Part shown: positions 1 through 7,784 of the stretch, piece after piece
Layout of the letters: every line of letters begins with the position of its first letter
Numbering within the stretch: the first letter of the stretch is position 1
Origin: Clostridia bacterium
Lineage (GTDB): Bacteria > Bacillota > Clostridia > Oscillospirales > Acutalibacteraceae
NCBI GenBank assembly: GCA_017409845.1
Contig: JAFQRY010000010.1
Span: 62,001 to 126,000, forward strand
DNA: 64,000 nt
Direction of reading: 5' to 3'
The notes under the pieces: model-generated
Databases searched by the model: none
What the model was told of the DNA's origin: nothing
The model's input: only the letters and a program-made list of their open reading frames with translations
Translations under genes and position numbers: made by a program

Positions 1-938
1 AAGCCTATGCACTCTCTGCCTCTTATCATATCGGATGTATCCCTTGCGTTGAAATAAAGACGCAGGGTGTTTTTATATCTGACAAGATGGCTTGCATAAA
101 CAAACTGCTTCATCCAGTCATTACCGTCAACCGTGTGAGGCTCAACAAGAATTTTGCAGAATTCAAAATTCAGTCCGTCCGCCGAGGTGAGCAGAATAAT
201 TGCGGAGTGGCTTTTGCCGTCTTTTTCATAAAGTCCGTTCTGGATTCCGATATAACCGTCGCTGAGCTTATAAACCTTAAGGCAGCCGCTGCAAAGGTTG
301 AGATAAGGATTGTTTTTATCGGGCGAAATCAGCGGTTTTTCGGCTGAAACGTAGCCATCGGTCAGATCTTTGCTTTCTGCGTAGCTTATGTGTGTCGGTT
401 CGCAGAAGCCGCAGTCGTCAATGAATGTCATTCCGCAGGAATAATAGAGGCGGTTTATGCCGTTTTCACGAAGAAGAAACGGGTTTGAGATTGCCATCCC
501 TCTTTCGCTCTTTTCATATTCACGGGTGTTGACGATAACGGGCTTTGCCTCTGACCAGCTGATAAGGTCACTGCTTTCTTTTACATATATCTCGGATTTC
601 CATTTAACAGCATTTATTACATTGAGTGCGTTGAAAATCAGGGGACGGGTTCTCTCAAAGAAAAGATAATATTTTCCGCTGATGCGGTTGATATTCGGAC
701 GCATTGCCCTGCCCGTGATTTTCTTTACTTTTTTAAAATCAACGCCATTATCGCTCTTGAAATGAAAAACGCCGAAGGTGGTGTGAAAAAACATGTGCCA
801 TTTTCCGTCGTGAGATGCTTCGGGCGTGAGAAGCGACGGATCGGCTACAACAAAAGAGCCGTGAAACGGCTTGAGAATAGGCGTGCTTCTGATTTTGAAA
901 TCTGCGTTGATTATCCGGTTGACAGTAAGATTTTTCAT
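1..938 (-). CDS. Glycoside hydrolase-like five-bladed propeller protein (GH43/GH130 type), 3' truncated by window edge
   Basis: The reverse strand is open from an ATG at 938 to the window edge, giving about 312 residues without a stop. A GAGGA ribosome site lies about 8 bases upstream. Near the N-terminus are FHGSFVVADPSLL and DGKWHMFFHTTFG. Later come repeated blade-like segments (GKYYLFFERTRP, NRLYYSCGMTF, NTLRLYFNAR). This matches the five-bladed beta-propeller clan of GH43, GH32 and GH130 glycosidases and phosphorylases, where D-P near the N-terminus is typical. No signal peptide is visible, so it is probably intracellular. The substrate cannot be read from this fragment. It lies just downstream of the tRNA-Ser terminator. 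The fold class is fairly sure; the family number is not. Confidence 0.65.
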   Translation of the reverse strand, partial: MKNLTVNRIINADFKIRSTPILKPFHGSFVVADPSLLTPEASHDGKWHMFFHTTFGVFHFKSDNGVDFKKVKKITGRAMRPNINRISGKYYLFFERTRPLIFNALNVINAVKWKSEIYVKESSDLISWSEAKPVIVNTREYEKSERGMAISNPFLLRENGINRLYYSCGMTFIDDCGFCEPTHISYAESKDLTDGYVSAEKPLISPDKNNPYLNLCSGCLKVYKLSDGYIGIQNGLYEKDGKSHSAIILLTSADGLNFEFCKILVEPHTVDGNDWMKQFVYASHLVRYKNTLRLYFNARDTSDMIRGRECIG

Positions 939-960
939 ATGAATCATTCCTCTTGTCAGA

Positions 961-989
961 AATAATAAACCGCCGACAAATGTCGACGG
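961..989 (-). terminator. Rho-independent terminator of tRNA-Ser
   Basis: The arms at 970-977 and 982-989 form an 8 bp stem with one G-T pair and a 4-base loop. On the minus strand it is followed by TTTATTATTT. It separates tRNA-Ser from the glycosidase gene. Confidence 0.8.
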
Positions 990-997
990 TTTCAGCC

Positions 998-1085
998 TGG
1001 CGGAGAGTTAGGGATTCGAACCCTAGGTGAGTTTCCCCACACAGCATTTCGAGTGCTGCACCTTCGACCACTCGGACAACTCTCC
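998..1085 (-). tRNA. tRNA-Ser (anticodon CGA), with encoded CCA
   Basis: The minus strand folds into a class II tRNA. The acceptor stem GGAGAGT pairs with ACTCTCC, followed by discriminator G and an encoded CCA. The anticodon loop CTCGAAA gives CGA, which reads UCG serine codons. There is a long variable arm, as expected for tRNA-Ser, and the T-loop is GGTTCGAATCC. A promoter lies just upstream and a terminator just downstream. Confidence 0.95.
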
Positions 1086-1108
1086 GTATTGAGTTTTTCA
1101 ACTCAAAT

Positions 1109-1137
1109 ATTCTAACAAATTAATTGCGGTTTGTCAA
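1109..1137 (-). promoter_or_regulatory. Sigma-A promoter of tRNA-Ser
   Basis: The minus strand reads TTGACA, a 17-base spacer, then TAGAAT, about 24 bases before the mature tRNA 5' end. Confidence 0.8.
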
Positions 1138-1150
1138 TTGCTTTTTGCAA

Positions 1151-2257
1151 TTATTTTATTACCGCCCAAAGAGCGAGATTGAGGGCGAGATAAACGGCGT
1201 TGACCGCGGTGAAGGTGAGCATATACTTGCCTGACGGCACTTTTTCTTTTGCTACATATTTGAATGAAATAAGGCTTGCCATTGATGCAATCAGAGTGCC
1301 GAGACCGCCGAGGTTGACTCCGATGAGCAGGTCTGTAATGTTATCCGTGAAGCCCGAAAGGAGTATTGCGGCAGGTACATTCGAAAAAATCTGGCTTGAT
1401 GCAATGCCGACGATAACTTCGTTTCCGTTTACGATTGAGTGCAGAAAATCGCTGACGGGTGCAATGTTTTTGAGATTGCCGATGAATATGAATAAAAATG
1501 TGAAGGTCAGAAGAAGGGAATAATCGACTTTTACAAGCGTTCTGCGGTCAAAAACAAGAATTGAAATCACCGAAACGGCGAGCGTTATTTCAAACGGTAT
1601 AACCCTGAAAACAGTAAGGAGCGATATCACAAACAGAGCGGAATATATTATGCAGAGCAGGCTGCTTGTTTTTTCGTTTTGACTGTCGGAGTTTATTTCA
1701 AGCTTTTCTTTCTTTATGAGAAAAGAAGCGATAACGGTGATGCCAAGCGAAAGAACGGCATAAGGCATAAGAACTCTGAAGAAATCCGATGTTTTTATTC
1801 CGAAGGATGAGAAAAGATAGAGATTCTGCGGGTTGCCGATGGGAGTGAGCATGCTTCCGAGGTTTGCGGCAACGGTTTCGAGGGTTATGACGGGTATCAG
1901 AAGCTTTGTTTTTTCCGAAAGTGTCAGGATTATAATCGAAAAAGGAACAAAGGTGATCAGGGCAACGTCGTTGGTTATGACCATTGACGAAAAGAAGCAG
2001 AGCAGGCTCAGAATCAGGCAGAGGGAGCGTGAATCCGAAGCAAAGGAGAGAAGCTTTGAGGCGAGCATTCTGAAAATGCCGAGCTTATTGAAGCCTGCCA
2101 TTACCGCCATGAGGCAGAAAAGCAGGGCGAGAGTGCGGAAGTCTATGTATTCAATGTATTCCGCATTCGGTTTGACAATAAACGCGGATGCGAGGGCGAG
2201 GATGAATGAAATTATAAGAACGATTTCGTTTTTTATGAAGGTTTTTATTTTAGTCAT
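1151..2257 (-). CDS. SLC13/ArsB-NhaD superfamily anion permease
   Basis: This polytopic inner-membrane protein of 368 residues has about ten hydrophobic segments. It carries the paired family signatures VITNDVALITFVPF and NLGSMLTPIGNPQNLYL, which mark the ion transporter superfamily (ArsB, CitM, NhaD, SLC13). It probably moves a small anion or exchanges ions across the membrane; the substrate is not predictable. The ATG at 2257 is chosen because GGTGATAAC precedes it. The longer open frame would overlap the four-helix gene upstream. It is the last gene before tRNA-Ser and follows the S23-type gene after about 30 bases, so read-through from that gene is possible. Confidence 0.8.
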   Translation of the reverse strand: MTKIKTFIKNEIVLIISFILALASAFIVKPNAEYIEYIDFRTLALLFCLMAVMAGFNKLGIFRMLASKLLSFASDSRSLCLILSLLCFFSSMVITNDVALITFVPFSIIILTLSEKTKLLIPVITLETVAANLGSMLTPIGNPQNLYLFSSFGIKTSDFFRVLMPYAVLSLGITVIASFLIKKEKLEINSDSQNEKTSSLLCIIYSALFVISLLTVFRVIPFEITLAVSVISILVFDRRTLVKVDYSLLLTFTFLFIFIGNLKNIAPVSDFLHSIVNGNEVIVGIASSQIFSNVPAAILLSGFTDNITDLLIGVNLGGLGTLIASMASLISFKYVAKEKVPSGKYMLTFTAVNAVYLALNLALWAVIK

Positions 2258-2286
2258 GTTATCACCGGATGAGAATATATAAATTT

Positions 2287-2634
2287 TCAGATATTGTTTT
2301 TCTTTAAGGTTTTGCAGCTTGCTATAAGCATTCTTTGAATTCTGCCGCAAAGATTACGGTTTGTTCTGAAGGTCTCTTCGTTTATTACTTTTGTGTTGAA
2401 AAGAAGTTTCAGCCAACCTTCAGTTTCGGAGCATTCCTTTAGCGCTATTTCAAATTTAGAAATCATATCCGCTTTACTTTGGGCATAATTCGCTTCTCGG
2501 ATATTAGCATAAACACTGCTTGAGCTTTTACGGATCTGAAACAATGTGTTGGAAGGTGCATTTATTTTCTGACAAAGCAATTCAATATCCGTTGCCAGTT
2601 GTTCCGAATAGATAAGCAGATAATTTTTCGGCAT
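2287..2634 (-). CDS. S23-type four-helix-bundle protein
   Basis: This is a 115-residue helical protein of the S23 / four-helix-bundle family, known from ORFs in 23S rRNA intervening sequences and related to accessory proteins (Avd) of diversity-generating retroelements. Family hallmarks are LLCQKINAPSNTLFQIRKSSSSV, with the conserved basic RKSSSS turn, then SNIREA-like ANIREANYAQSKADMISKFEIALKE, and a closing helix with the ETEGWL motif. Family members are small, basic and nucleic-acid associated; their cellular role is poorly understood. No reverse transcriptase or rRNA lies here. The gene starts at ATG 2634 behind AAAGGAAGTGAT. A 160 bp array of small hairpins lies directly upstream, between it and tRNA-Thr. 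The sequence GTGATAT overlaps the ribosome-site/start region, the same heptamer that separates hairpins in the other arrays of this window. Confidence 0.8.
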   Translation of the reverse strand: MPKNYLLIYSEQLATDIELLCQKINAPSNTLFQIRKSSSSVYANIREANYAQSKADMISKFEIALKECSETEGWLKLLFNTKVINEETFRTNRNLCGRIQRMLIASCKTLKKNNI

Positions 2635-2681
2635 TATATCACTTCCTTTAATCTGATTTTATTGCAGAGTTTCATAAAAAT

Positions 2682-2841
2682 CAATGCAAAGCATTGCATA
2701 TCATCATTTCGTATGAAATGAATATCATCAAAATACCTTTTGTATAATATCGGGTAGACAGATACCGAACTGAAGAGTGATGATATACACCTTCGGCGAT
2801 GATATACACGCTGTGCGTGATGATATGCCGAGCCTGTCGGC
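2682..2841. repeat. Array of short hairpins separated by GATGATAT / ATATCATC
   Basis: Small palindromes alternate with a constant octamer. Left half: CAATGC-AAA-GCATTG (2682-2696), ATATCATC (2698-2705), ATTTC-GTAT-GAAAT (2706-2719), ATATCATC (2722-2729), ATAC-CTTTT-GTAT (2733-2745), then ATATC. Right half: GTGATGATAT (2777-2786), an imperfect CACC-TTC-GGCG hairpin, GATGATAT (2798-2805), ACGC-TGT-GCGT, GATGATAT (2819-2826), GCCGA-GCCTG-TCGGC (2827-2841). The spacer orientation flips at about 2755-2775, so the whole block is roughly an inverted pair. It fills the gap between tRNA-Thr and the S23-type gene. Confidence 0.75.
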
Positions 2842-2845
2842 CCGG

Positions 2846-2877
2846 ATAAAAAAACCTGTTCCGAAGAACAGGTTTTT
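2846..2877 (-). terminator. Rho-independent terminator of tRNA-Thr
   Basis: AACCTGTTC pairs with GAACAGGTT around a short loop, and the minus strand continues with a T run. It starts right after the encoded CCA. Confidence 0.85.
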
Positions 2878-2953
2878 TGGAGCTACTGGTCGGACTCGAA
2901 CCGACGGCCTGCGCATTACGAATGCGCTGCTCTACCAACTGAGCCACAGTAGC
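2878..2953 (-). tRNA. tRNA-Thr (anticodon CGT), with encoded CCA
   Basis: The minus strand forms a cloverleaf. Acceptor GCTACTG pairs with CAGTAGC, the discriminator is T, and CCA is encoded. The anticodon loop TTCGTAA gives CGT, which reads ACG threonine codons. The D arm GCTCAGTTGGTAGAGC and T arm GGTTCGAGTCC are canonical. Confidence 0.95.
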
Positions 2954-2975
2954 ATGTATAATTTATCTGCATGCT

Positions 2976-3004
2976 ATTATAAATGATATAAAAAGATTTT
3001 GCAA
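2976..3004 (-). promoter_or_regulatory. Sigma-A promoter of tRNA-Thr
   Basis: The minus strand reads TTGCAA, 17 bases, TATAAT, upstream of the tRNA-Thr 5' end at 2953. Confidence 0.75.
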
Positions 3005-3110
3005 GTGTTTTTTTGAGTTATTTGCGATTTAGGGTAAATTATATGCTGCACTGTTACAGTTTGGAAACAAAAGCTTTACAAATTAGTTATCAAATATTAT
3101 AAAAGAAGTC

Positions 3111-3139
3111 TTGATTTTATTCAAAAAATAAGCTATTCT
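3111..3139 (+). promoter_or_regulatory. Putative sigma-A promoter for the lipoprotein/SDR pair
   Basis: TTGATT, 17 bases, TATTCT, about 50 bases before the ATG at 3191. Together with the tRNA-Thr promoter it accounts for this AT-rich gap. Confidence 0.55.
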
Positions 3140-3190
3140 ATATGGGAGGAAAAAAACATTCCGATTAACATTTCTTCCGGAGGAGAACAT

Positions 3191-4201
3191 ATGAAGAAAA
3201 ATATTCTTGCAATCATTCTTGTTTTTTCGCTGCTTCTCAGCTTTGCGGCATGCCGTAAGCTTGACAGCGAAAGCATTATTGTTCAGACCAAGGTTTACAT
3301 TGTTGACGAAGAAGGCGTGACCAGAAATGTCTACAATGTCGGTTCTGACTATTATTATTATGATGAGGACGGCAACAGAAAAGAAGCTGACTCAAATGAT
3401 GTTGTTGTTGAAACCAACACAATCAAGGCAACCCAGCCTCAGTCACTTTCTCCCGAAGCCGAATCCTTCATGGCTCAGTTTGAGGATGCGGAATCAATCG
3501 AGGATATGATGGAGGTTGACGCAACTCAGCCCACTCTTGAAAATGATCAGCTTATTCCCGAGGATGCATTCGGTGATGAGGTTGATGTTGATGTTGACGC
3601 AGACGGTAATCCCGTTCACGAGGATATCGACCTGAGCTACGAAGAAATCCTTGCGGGCGATAAGTTCACAATGGATGTCAACATGAAGGTCACAACGGGC
3701 GGAGTTGAAACAGTTGCTCCCTTCAAGTTTATGAAGAACGGCGACGACATATTCTTTGAAACTGCCATGCCCCGTGAAGACGGATCAGGCAGCACACGCC
3801 TCAACTTCCTTCTTCTTGACGGCAACTGCTATATCATTATCCCCTCAATGAGAGCTTATATGATGGTTCCCAAGGATGATGTGGGCGAAAGCATGATTCC
3901 CACCGAAGCTCTTGACGCATTCGATGAAATCGAAGGCACCTACCTTCAGAGCTATATGGTTGATATCGACGGCAAGACATATCTCTGCGATGTTTACGAA
4001 AACGGCGAGGCAACAACAAAGCGTTATTATCTCGACAATCAGCTCAAGAGAATCGAAACCGTCAGCGGCAGTGATGTCAGCATCATGGAATTCAACAGCG
4101 TTTCTACCTCGGTCAACGAAGCAAACTTCAAGGCTCCCACAAACTATATTGATATCTCAACCATCACCGGTTCAGACTTCATGTCAACCGTTACGGGCTG
4201 A
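3191..4201 (+). CDS. Secreted lipoprotein of unknown function
   Basis: The 336-residue protein has a lipoprotein signal peptide ending in LLSFAAC, with Cys21 as the lipidation site, so it should sit on the outer face of the membrane. An acidic, Gln/Thr/Asp-rich linker (about residues 60-140, including a DVDVDADG stretch) precedes a beta-rich domain of about 190 residues. That domain has alternating hydrophobic strands (KFTMDVNMKVTTGG, GNCYIIIPSMRAYMMV, KRYYLDNQLKRIETV). The repeated meander recalls LolA/LppX-like lipid-binding lipoprotein folds, but this is only an impression. GGAGGAG precedes the ATG. The SDR gene follows after 4 bases, so the two are probably cotranscribed. Confidence 0.6.
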   Translation: MKKNILAIILVFSLLLSFAACRKLDSESIIVQTKVYIVDEEGVTRNVYNVGSDYYYYDEDGNRKEADSNDVVVETNTIKATQPQSLSPEAESFMAQFEDAESIEDMMEVDATQPTLENDQLIPEDAFGDEVDVDVDADGNPVHEDIDLSYEEILAGDKFTMDVNMKVTTGGVETVAPFKFMKNGDDIFFETAMPREDGSGSTRLNFLLLDGNCYIIIPSMRAYMMVPKDDVGESMIPTEALDAFDEIEGTYLQSYMVDIDGKTYLCDVYENGEATTKRYYLDNQLKRIETVSGSDVSIMEFNSVSTSVNEANFKAPTNYIDISTITGSDFMSTVTG

Positions 4202-4205
4202 TAAT

Positions 4206-4937
4206 ATGAAAAAATGTGCGATGATAACGGGTGCATCCGGCGGAATAGGCAGTGCAATAGCTCTCAGACTTGCGAATGACGGCTTCGATATTGCTGCCTG
4301 CTGGCATTCCGACGAAGCGGGAATCCGCGAGCTTGAAGAAAAGCTTGCTCTTACGGGTGTACGCTTCAGGACATACAAAGCGGATGTTTCCGATTACGGC
4401 ACAATTGAAAATGTTTTTGCAGACGCCACCGATTATTTCGGCGGCGTTTCTGTGCTTGTCAATAATGCGGGAATTGCTCAGCAGAAGCTTTTCACGGACA
4501 TATCGCCCGCAGAATTTGACAGAATTAATGATATAAATTACAAGGGTGTTTTCAATTGCTGCAGATGTGCCGTGCCGTTTATGGTTAACCGCAAGAGCGG
4601 AAAGATAATCAACATTTCCTCTATGTGGGGTGTTTGCGGAGCCTCCTGCGAAACGGTTTATTCCGCAAGCAAGGCGGCGGTTATCGGTCTTACCAAAGCT
4701 CTTGCAAGGGAGCTTGCTCCGAGCAATATCCAGGTTAATTGCGTTGCTCCCGGTGCAATCGACACAAAAATGAACAACAATCTCAGCAACGAAGAAAAGG
4801 AAGCTTTTTCGCAGGAAATTCCTATGGGCAGATTCGGAACACCCGAAGAGATTGCGGGAGTTGTTTCTTTTCTTGCAGGTAAGGATTCGGATTATGTCAC
4901 CGCTCAGGTGATAACTGCAGACGGAGGTCTGACCTGA
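4206..4937 (+). CDS. SDR-family 3-oxoacyl-[ACP] reductase-like oxidoreductase
   Basis: This is a 243-residue classical short-chain dehydrogenase. The NAD(P)-binding GASGGIG (TGxxxGxG) is near residue 10 and NNAG near residue 86. The catalytic Ser is in NISSMWG and the YSASK motif supplies Tyr and Lys. The C-terminus, with the AQVITADGG pattern, is typical of FabG. FabG-type enzymes reduce 3-oxoacyl-ACP with NADPH in fatty-acid elongation. This copy is not beside other fab genes and follows a lipoprotein, so its substrate could differ. The ATG at 4206 lies 4 bases after the preceding stop; the much longer open frame upstream is out of phase with the lipoprotein and is not used. Confidence 0.8.
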   Translation: MKKCAMITGASGGIGSAIALRLANDGFDIAACWHSDEAGIRELEEKLALTGVRFRTYKADVSDYGTIENVFADATDYFGGVSVLVNNAGIAQQKLFTDISPAEFDRINDINYKGVFNCCRCAVPFMVNRKSGKIINISSMWGVCGASCETVYSASKAAVIGLTKALARELAPSNIQVNCVAPGAIDTKMNNNLSNEEKEAFSQEIPMGRFGTPEEIAGVVSFLAGKDSDYVTAQVITADGGLT

Positions 4938-5030
4938 TATTTTCGGCAACTGAAGCGTGATTGCCCTGCAACGGGGTTTAATCGTCATTATGCTGAAAAA
5001 ACAGCAAGGCTTTTTAGTTATAGTTCACAA

Positions 5031-5059
5031 TTGATTTAACGGCATTATTATGGTAGAAT
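5031..5059 (+). promoter_or_regulatory. Sigma-A promoter
   Basis: TTGATT, 17 bases, TAGAAT, 38 bases before the ATG at 5097. Confidence 0.65.
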
Positions 5060-5096
5060 AAATATTATTAATATTACCTTGTTTGGAGGAGAAATT

Positions 5097-5957
5097 ATGG
5101 CTAACTGCCCGAAGTGCGGAAGAAAGCTCACCATATTTGATTGGAAACCCAATTGCCCTGAGTGCGGCGTAAATCTTGTTTATTACGGAATGGAAGAAAG
5201 ACTGCTCGATGAAGCGGATGCCGCTGAAGCAGAGCACGCAAGACTCCAGAAAAGAATAGACAGACTCAAAACAGCATTCGTCGGCTCAAAGCTTACAATC
5301 GTCAGAATCGTTCTTTCGGTTCTTCCCATCGCAATGCTTCTGCTTCCGCTTTGCAGCGTTACATACAGCGGACCGTTTATTGAGCAGACAACCACCAACA
5401 TCAATGCAATCGAGATTTACAATCTTGTATCATCGCTTGATTTCGATGCACTCTTCACAATGATAGGTTCATCACTTCTCAGCACAAGCTTTATCGGCTA
5501 TGCAGGTGCACTTGTGTGCATTCTTCTCTCGCTTGTTATGGTTATCGTCAGCCTTCTGATGCTCACCATCGCCTGCGGACCCAAGGGCAATCCCAGAAAC
5601 ATTACCCTTAATATTATCACAATTGCTTTTGCAGTTGCTTCAATCGTTTTCTTCAACATATTCTCAAGCAACATTTCGGCAGTATTCCCCGAATTTATCA
5701 GCGGTTCAATCGGCTTCGGAATTTTTGCTTATATTGCAGCTCTTGCAGCACTTCTTGTTATCAATATTGTTATTGCAAAGAAGGGTCTCGAGGTCAAGTA
5801 TAAGCAGTGCTTCGTCGGCGGCATTCCCGCAGAGGAATATTTTGAGCTTGTTGAAAAAGGAACAGAAAAGAGCGTTATCCGTGAAATGATGGCAAAAGCT
5901 CTTGAAGCCAAGGAAGAAGCTAAGGAAGAGGCTAAGGAAGAGGCCAAGGCAAAATAA
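5097..5957 (+). CDS. Zinc-ribbon membrane protein
   Basis: This 286-residue protein begins with a zinc ribbon: CPKCGRK and CPECGVN (CxxC pairs about 20 residues apart). An acidic or coiled-coil helix follows (residues about 35-65), then four to five transmembrane segments. The C-terminal tail is repetitive and charged (EAKEEAKEEAKEEAKAK), the last part being a direct heptad-like DNA repeat. No known function is recognised. The zinc ribbon is cytoplasmic by the positive-inside trend. GGAGGAG sits just before the ATG. It is monocistronic, with its own promoter and a strong terminator. Confidence 0.6.
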   Translation: MANCPKCGRKLTIFDWKPNCPECGVNLVYYGMEERLLDEADAAEAEHARLQKRIDRLKTAFVGSKLTIVRIVLSVLPIAMLLLPLCSVTYSGPFIEQTTTNINAIEIYNLVSSLDFDALFTMIGSSLLSTSFIGYAGALVCILLSLVMVIVSLLMLTIACGPKGNPRNITLNIITIAFAVASIVFFNIFSSNISAVFPEFISGSIGFGIFAYIAALAALLVINIVIAKKGLEVKYKQCFVGGIPAEEYFELVEKGTEKSVIREMMAKALEAKEEAKEEAKEEAKAK

Positions 5958-5975
5958 ATACCGACAAAAAAGATT

Positions 5976-6010
5976 ATCCCTGTGTTCATAACGAACACAG
6001 GGATATTTTT
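5976..6010. terminator. Bidirectional Rho-independent terminator
   Basis: ATCCCTGTGTTC (5976-5987) pairs perfectly with GAACACAGGGAT (5993-6004). TTTTT follows on the plus strand and A-rich sequence lies on the other side. It lies between convergent genes. Confidence 0.85.
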
Positions 6011-6024
6011 AATGCTTTGATTTA

Positions 6025-7548
6025 TCAGTATTCTTCATCCTCGTATGAGGGCTCGTCCTCATAATATTCCGTTTCTTCCTCGGTATATTCTTCGGAATCG
6101 TCATAGGTTTCTTCTTCCTCGGGAGGATAATATTCCTCGGTGTCACCGTAATAATCCCCGGTGGTTTCTTCCTCTTCATAGCGGAATCCGGGAAGGGTGG
6201 GACGGTCATCACCTATCCAGCTGAAGATATTCTTTCTGGTGGTTTCCTCTTCTTCGTAATAATGAGTTTCGTATTCCGTGGATTCTTCTTCCTCGTAGTA
6301 ATCTCCGCCGTATCCGGAATTGCCCTTTGCAAGCTCAATTGCGGAAATATGGGTTTCGGGATTGATTTCAATGTTTGTGGTGCCGTAAAGAGCAAGCTGA
6401 AGGTCTCTTGCGGCGGTGATGTAGTCAACAATCCACACGAAAAGCCTGCCGGTATATGTCTGGAAATAATCAACGCCGTAGCGGTGCTGTTCGTCAGGCA
6501 TTACCGTGCTCACTATATTGTATTTAAGCCAGCCTTCGGTGAGTGCCTGAGTGCCGAGCGAGATTATTTCGCTGGTTTTGTAGTTGGTTGTAACATAGGG
6601 AAGGAAGGTCTGAATGGCGTTGTTGAGATCGCCGATTGTTGAATCCTTGACCTTGTTGATGAGAGATGAAATGAGCTCACGCTGTCTTCTTGTTCTTTCA
6701 ACCTCGCTGTCAAGCTTTCGGATTCGGGCATAAATCAATGCCTGCTCGCCCGTAAGCTGAACGCTGTCACCGCTCGAGAAGCCCTTGACGCGGGTAGTGC
6801 GGTTCATGTAGTTTGCTTCGGCTTCGGTGATGGGAACCGAGATTCCGCCGAGTGTGTCAACTGCCGCAATGAATGATTCATAATCAATTGCAACATAGTG
6901 GTCAATTTCAATCTTATAATTGTTTGAAAGAACCTCCATCAGCTTCGCTGCACCGCCCCATGCATAGGAGTGGTTCGTTTTGTCGAAGCGTTCGGTGCCG
7001 TTGATATCCATATAGGTATATGAATCGCGCAGGAAGGATGAAACGGTAATCTTCTTCGTTTTTGTATTGACGGAAACAAGCATTGTTGAATCCGAGCGGT
7101 GAGAGCCGTCTTCATTATCTTCACCGATAAGAAGAACATTGATAACCTTTTTGCTGTGAATTTTTTCACCGTTGTTGGTTGACCATGAACGGAGAAGATC
7201 TTTTATTGAATTTGCGTATGCGATATCTTCTATTCTGTCAAAGGTCAGGCTTTCGTCTTCGTCAATCTCTTCAACAAAGGTTGCATCGGGATTTCCGTAA
7301 TAGCCCTCGCTCTGGTTGATGAGCGAAAATATTTTTCTTACATATGCGCCGCATATTGCCGAAACAACGAGCACAAGGCAGATGCATATGCTTAAAACAG
7401 CTTTGAGGTTACGCTTCTGATTTTTCAGAAAGAAGGGCTTGAATTTGAAATTCCAGAAATGTGAGAATTTATTTTTTGTGCCCTTCGGAGTGCTGTAGCT
7501 TGAAATATCCTCAAAGCCGTCTGATTTTTTTCTTTTTTTTGCGGACAA
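6025..7548 (-). CDS. LCP (LytR-CpsA-Psr) family cell-wall glycopolymer ligase with acidic Tyr/Glu tail
   Basis: LCP enzymes transfer lipid-linked teichoic acids or polysaccharides to peptidoglycan on the outer face of the membrane. The 507-residue protein has a basic cytoplasmic N-terminus and one transmembrane helix (about residues 48-70). Its LCP domain carries the conserved INVLLIGEDNEDGSHRSDSTMLVS segment and the Arg-rich YARIRKLDSEVERTRRQRE block that binds the pyrophosphate. The last 110 or so residues are almost only Glu, Tyr, Asp and Thr, in repeated EEEET/YYEEE units; this tail is not a normal part of the family. The TTG start at 7548 follows AGGTGAT. It sits near deacetylase, MurD and other envelope genes. 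Confidence 0.85.
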   Translation of the reverse strand: MSAKKRKKSDGFEDISSYSTPKGTKNKFSHFWNFKFKPFFLKNQKRNLKAVLSICICLVLVVSAICGAYVRKIFSLINQSEGYYGNPDATFVEEIDEDESLTFDRIEDIAYANSIKDLLRSWSTNNGEKIHSKKVINVLLIGEDNEDGSHRSDSTMLVSVNTKTKKITVSSFLRDSYTYMDINGTERFDKTNHSYAWGGAAKLMEVLSNNYKIEIDHYVAIDYESFIAAVDTLGGISVPITEAEANYMNRTTRVKGFSSGDSVQLTGEQALIYARIRKLDSEVERTRRQRELISSLINKVKDSTIGDLNNAIQTFLPYVTTNYKTSEIISLGTQALTEGWLKYNIVSTVMPDEQHRYGVDYFQTYTGRLFVWIVDYITAARDLQLALYGTTNIEINPETHISAIELAKGNSGYGGDYYEEEESTEYETHYYEEEETTRKNIFSWIGDDRPTLPGFRYEEEETTGDYYGDTEEYYPPEEEETYDDSEEYTEEETEYYEDEPSYEDEEY

Positions 7549-7732
7549 ATTATCACCTGCAATCCGGACAATCTATAAAAACAATATAAATCCATTATAC
7601 TATGTAGTATTATAACACGAATTATTCCAAAAGTTAACACTAAATATAGAATTTGTTTGAAAATTTTTTGTTAATATACGCATTTATTTTGTGTATTTTG
7701 TCATGCTTTGCACCTTGAACAATTTATAGCTG

Positions 7733-7776
7733 AAAACAAATCCCCGTGTTTATGCCGTATGAGCAAAAACACGGGG
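7733..7776 (-). terminator. Rho-independent terminator of the deacetylase gene
   Basis: CCCCGTGTTT (7742-7751) pairs with AAACACGGGG (7767-7776). The minus strand then reads GATTTGTTTTC. The roughly 190 bases up to the LCP start show no gene and should hold the LCP promoter. Confidence 0.75.
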
Positions 7777-7784
7777 GATTACAG

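Noticed and set aside
2287..2634. 23S rRNA intervening sequence or diversity-generating retroelement
   Set aside because: No rRNA sequence and no reverse transcriptase or variable/template repeat pair is visible nearby.
2682..2841. Possible CRISPR array in the spaced-repeat regions (also 53970-54054 and 58835-58919)
   Set aside because: The constant part is only 7-8 bases, the variable parts are palindromes of unequal length, and no cas genes are present.
3912..4205. Upstream part of the frame running into the SDR gene
   Set aside because: It lies out of phase inside the lipoprotein gene; the SDR protein starts naturally at the ATG 4206 with its nucleotide-binding motif.
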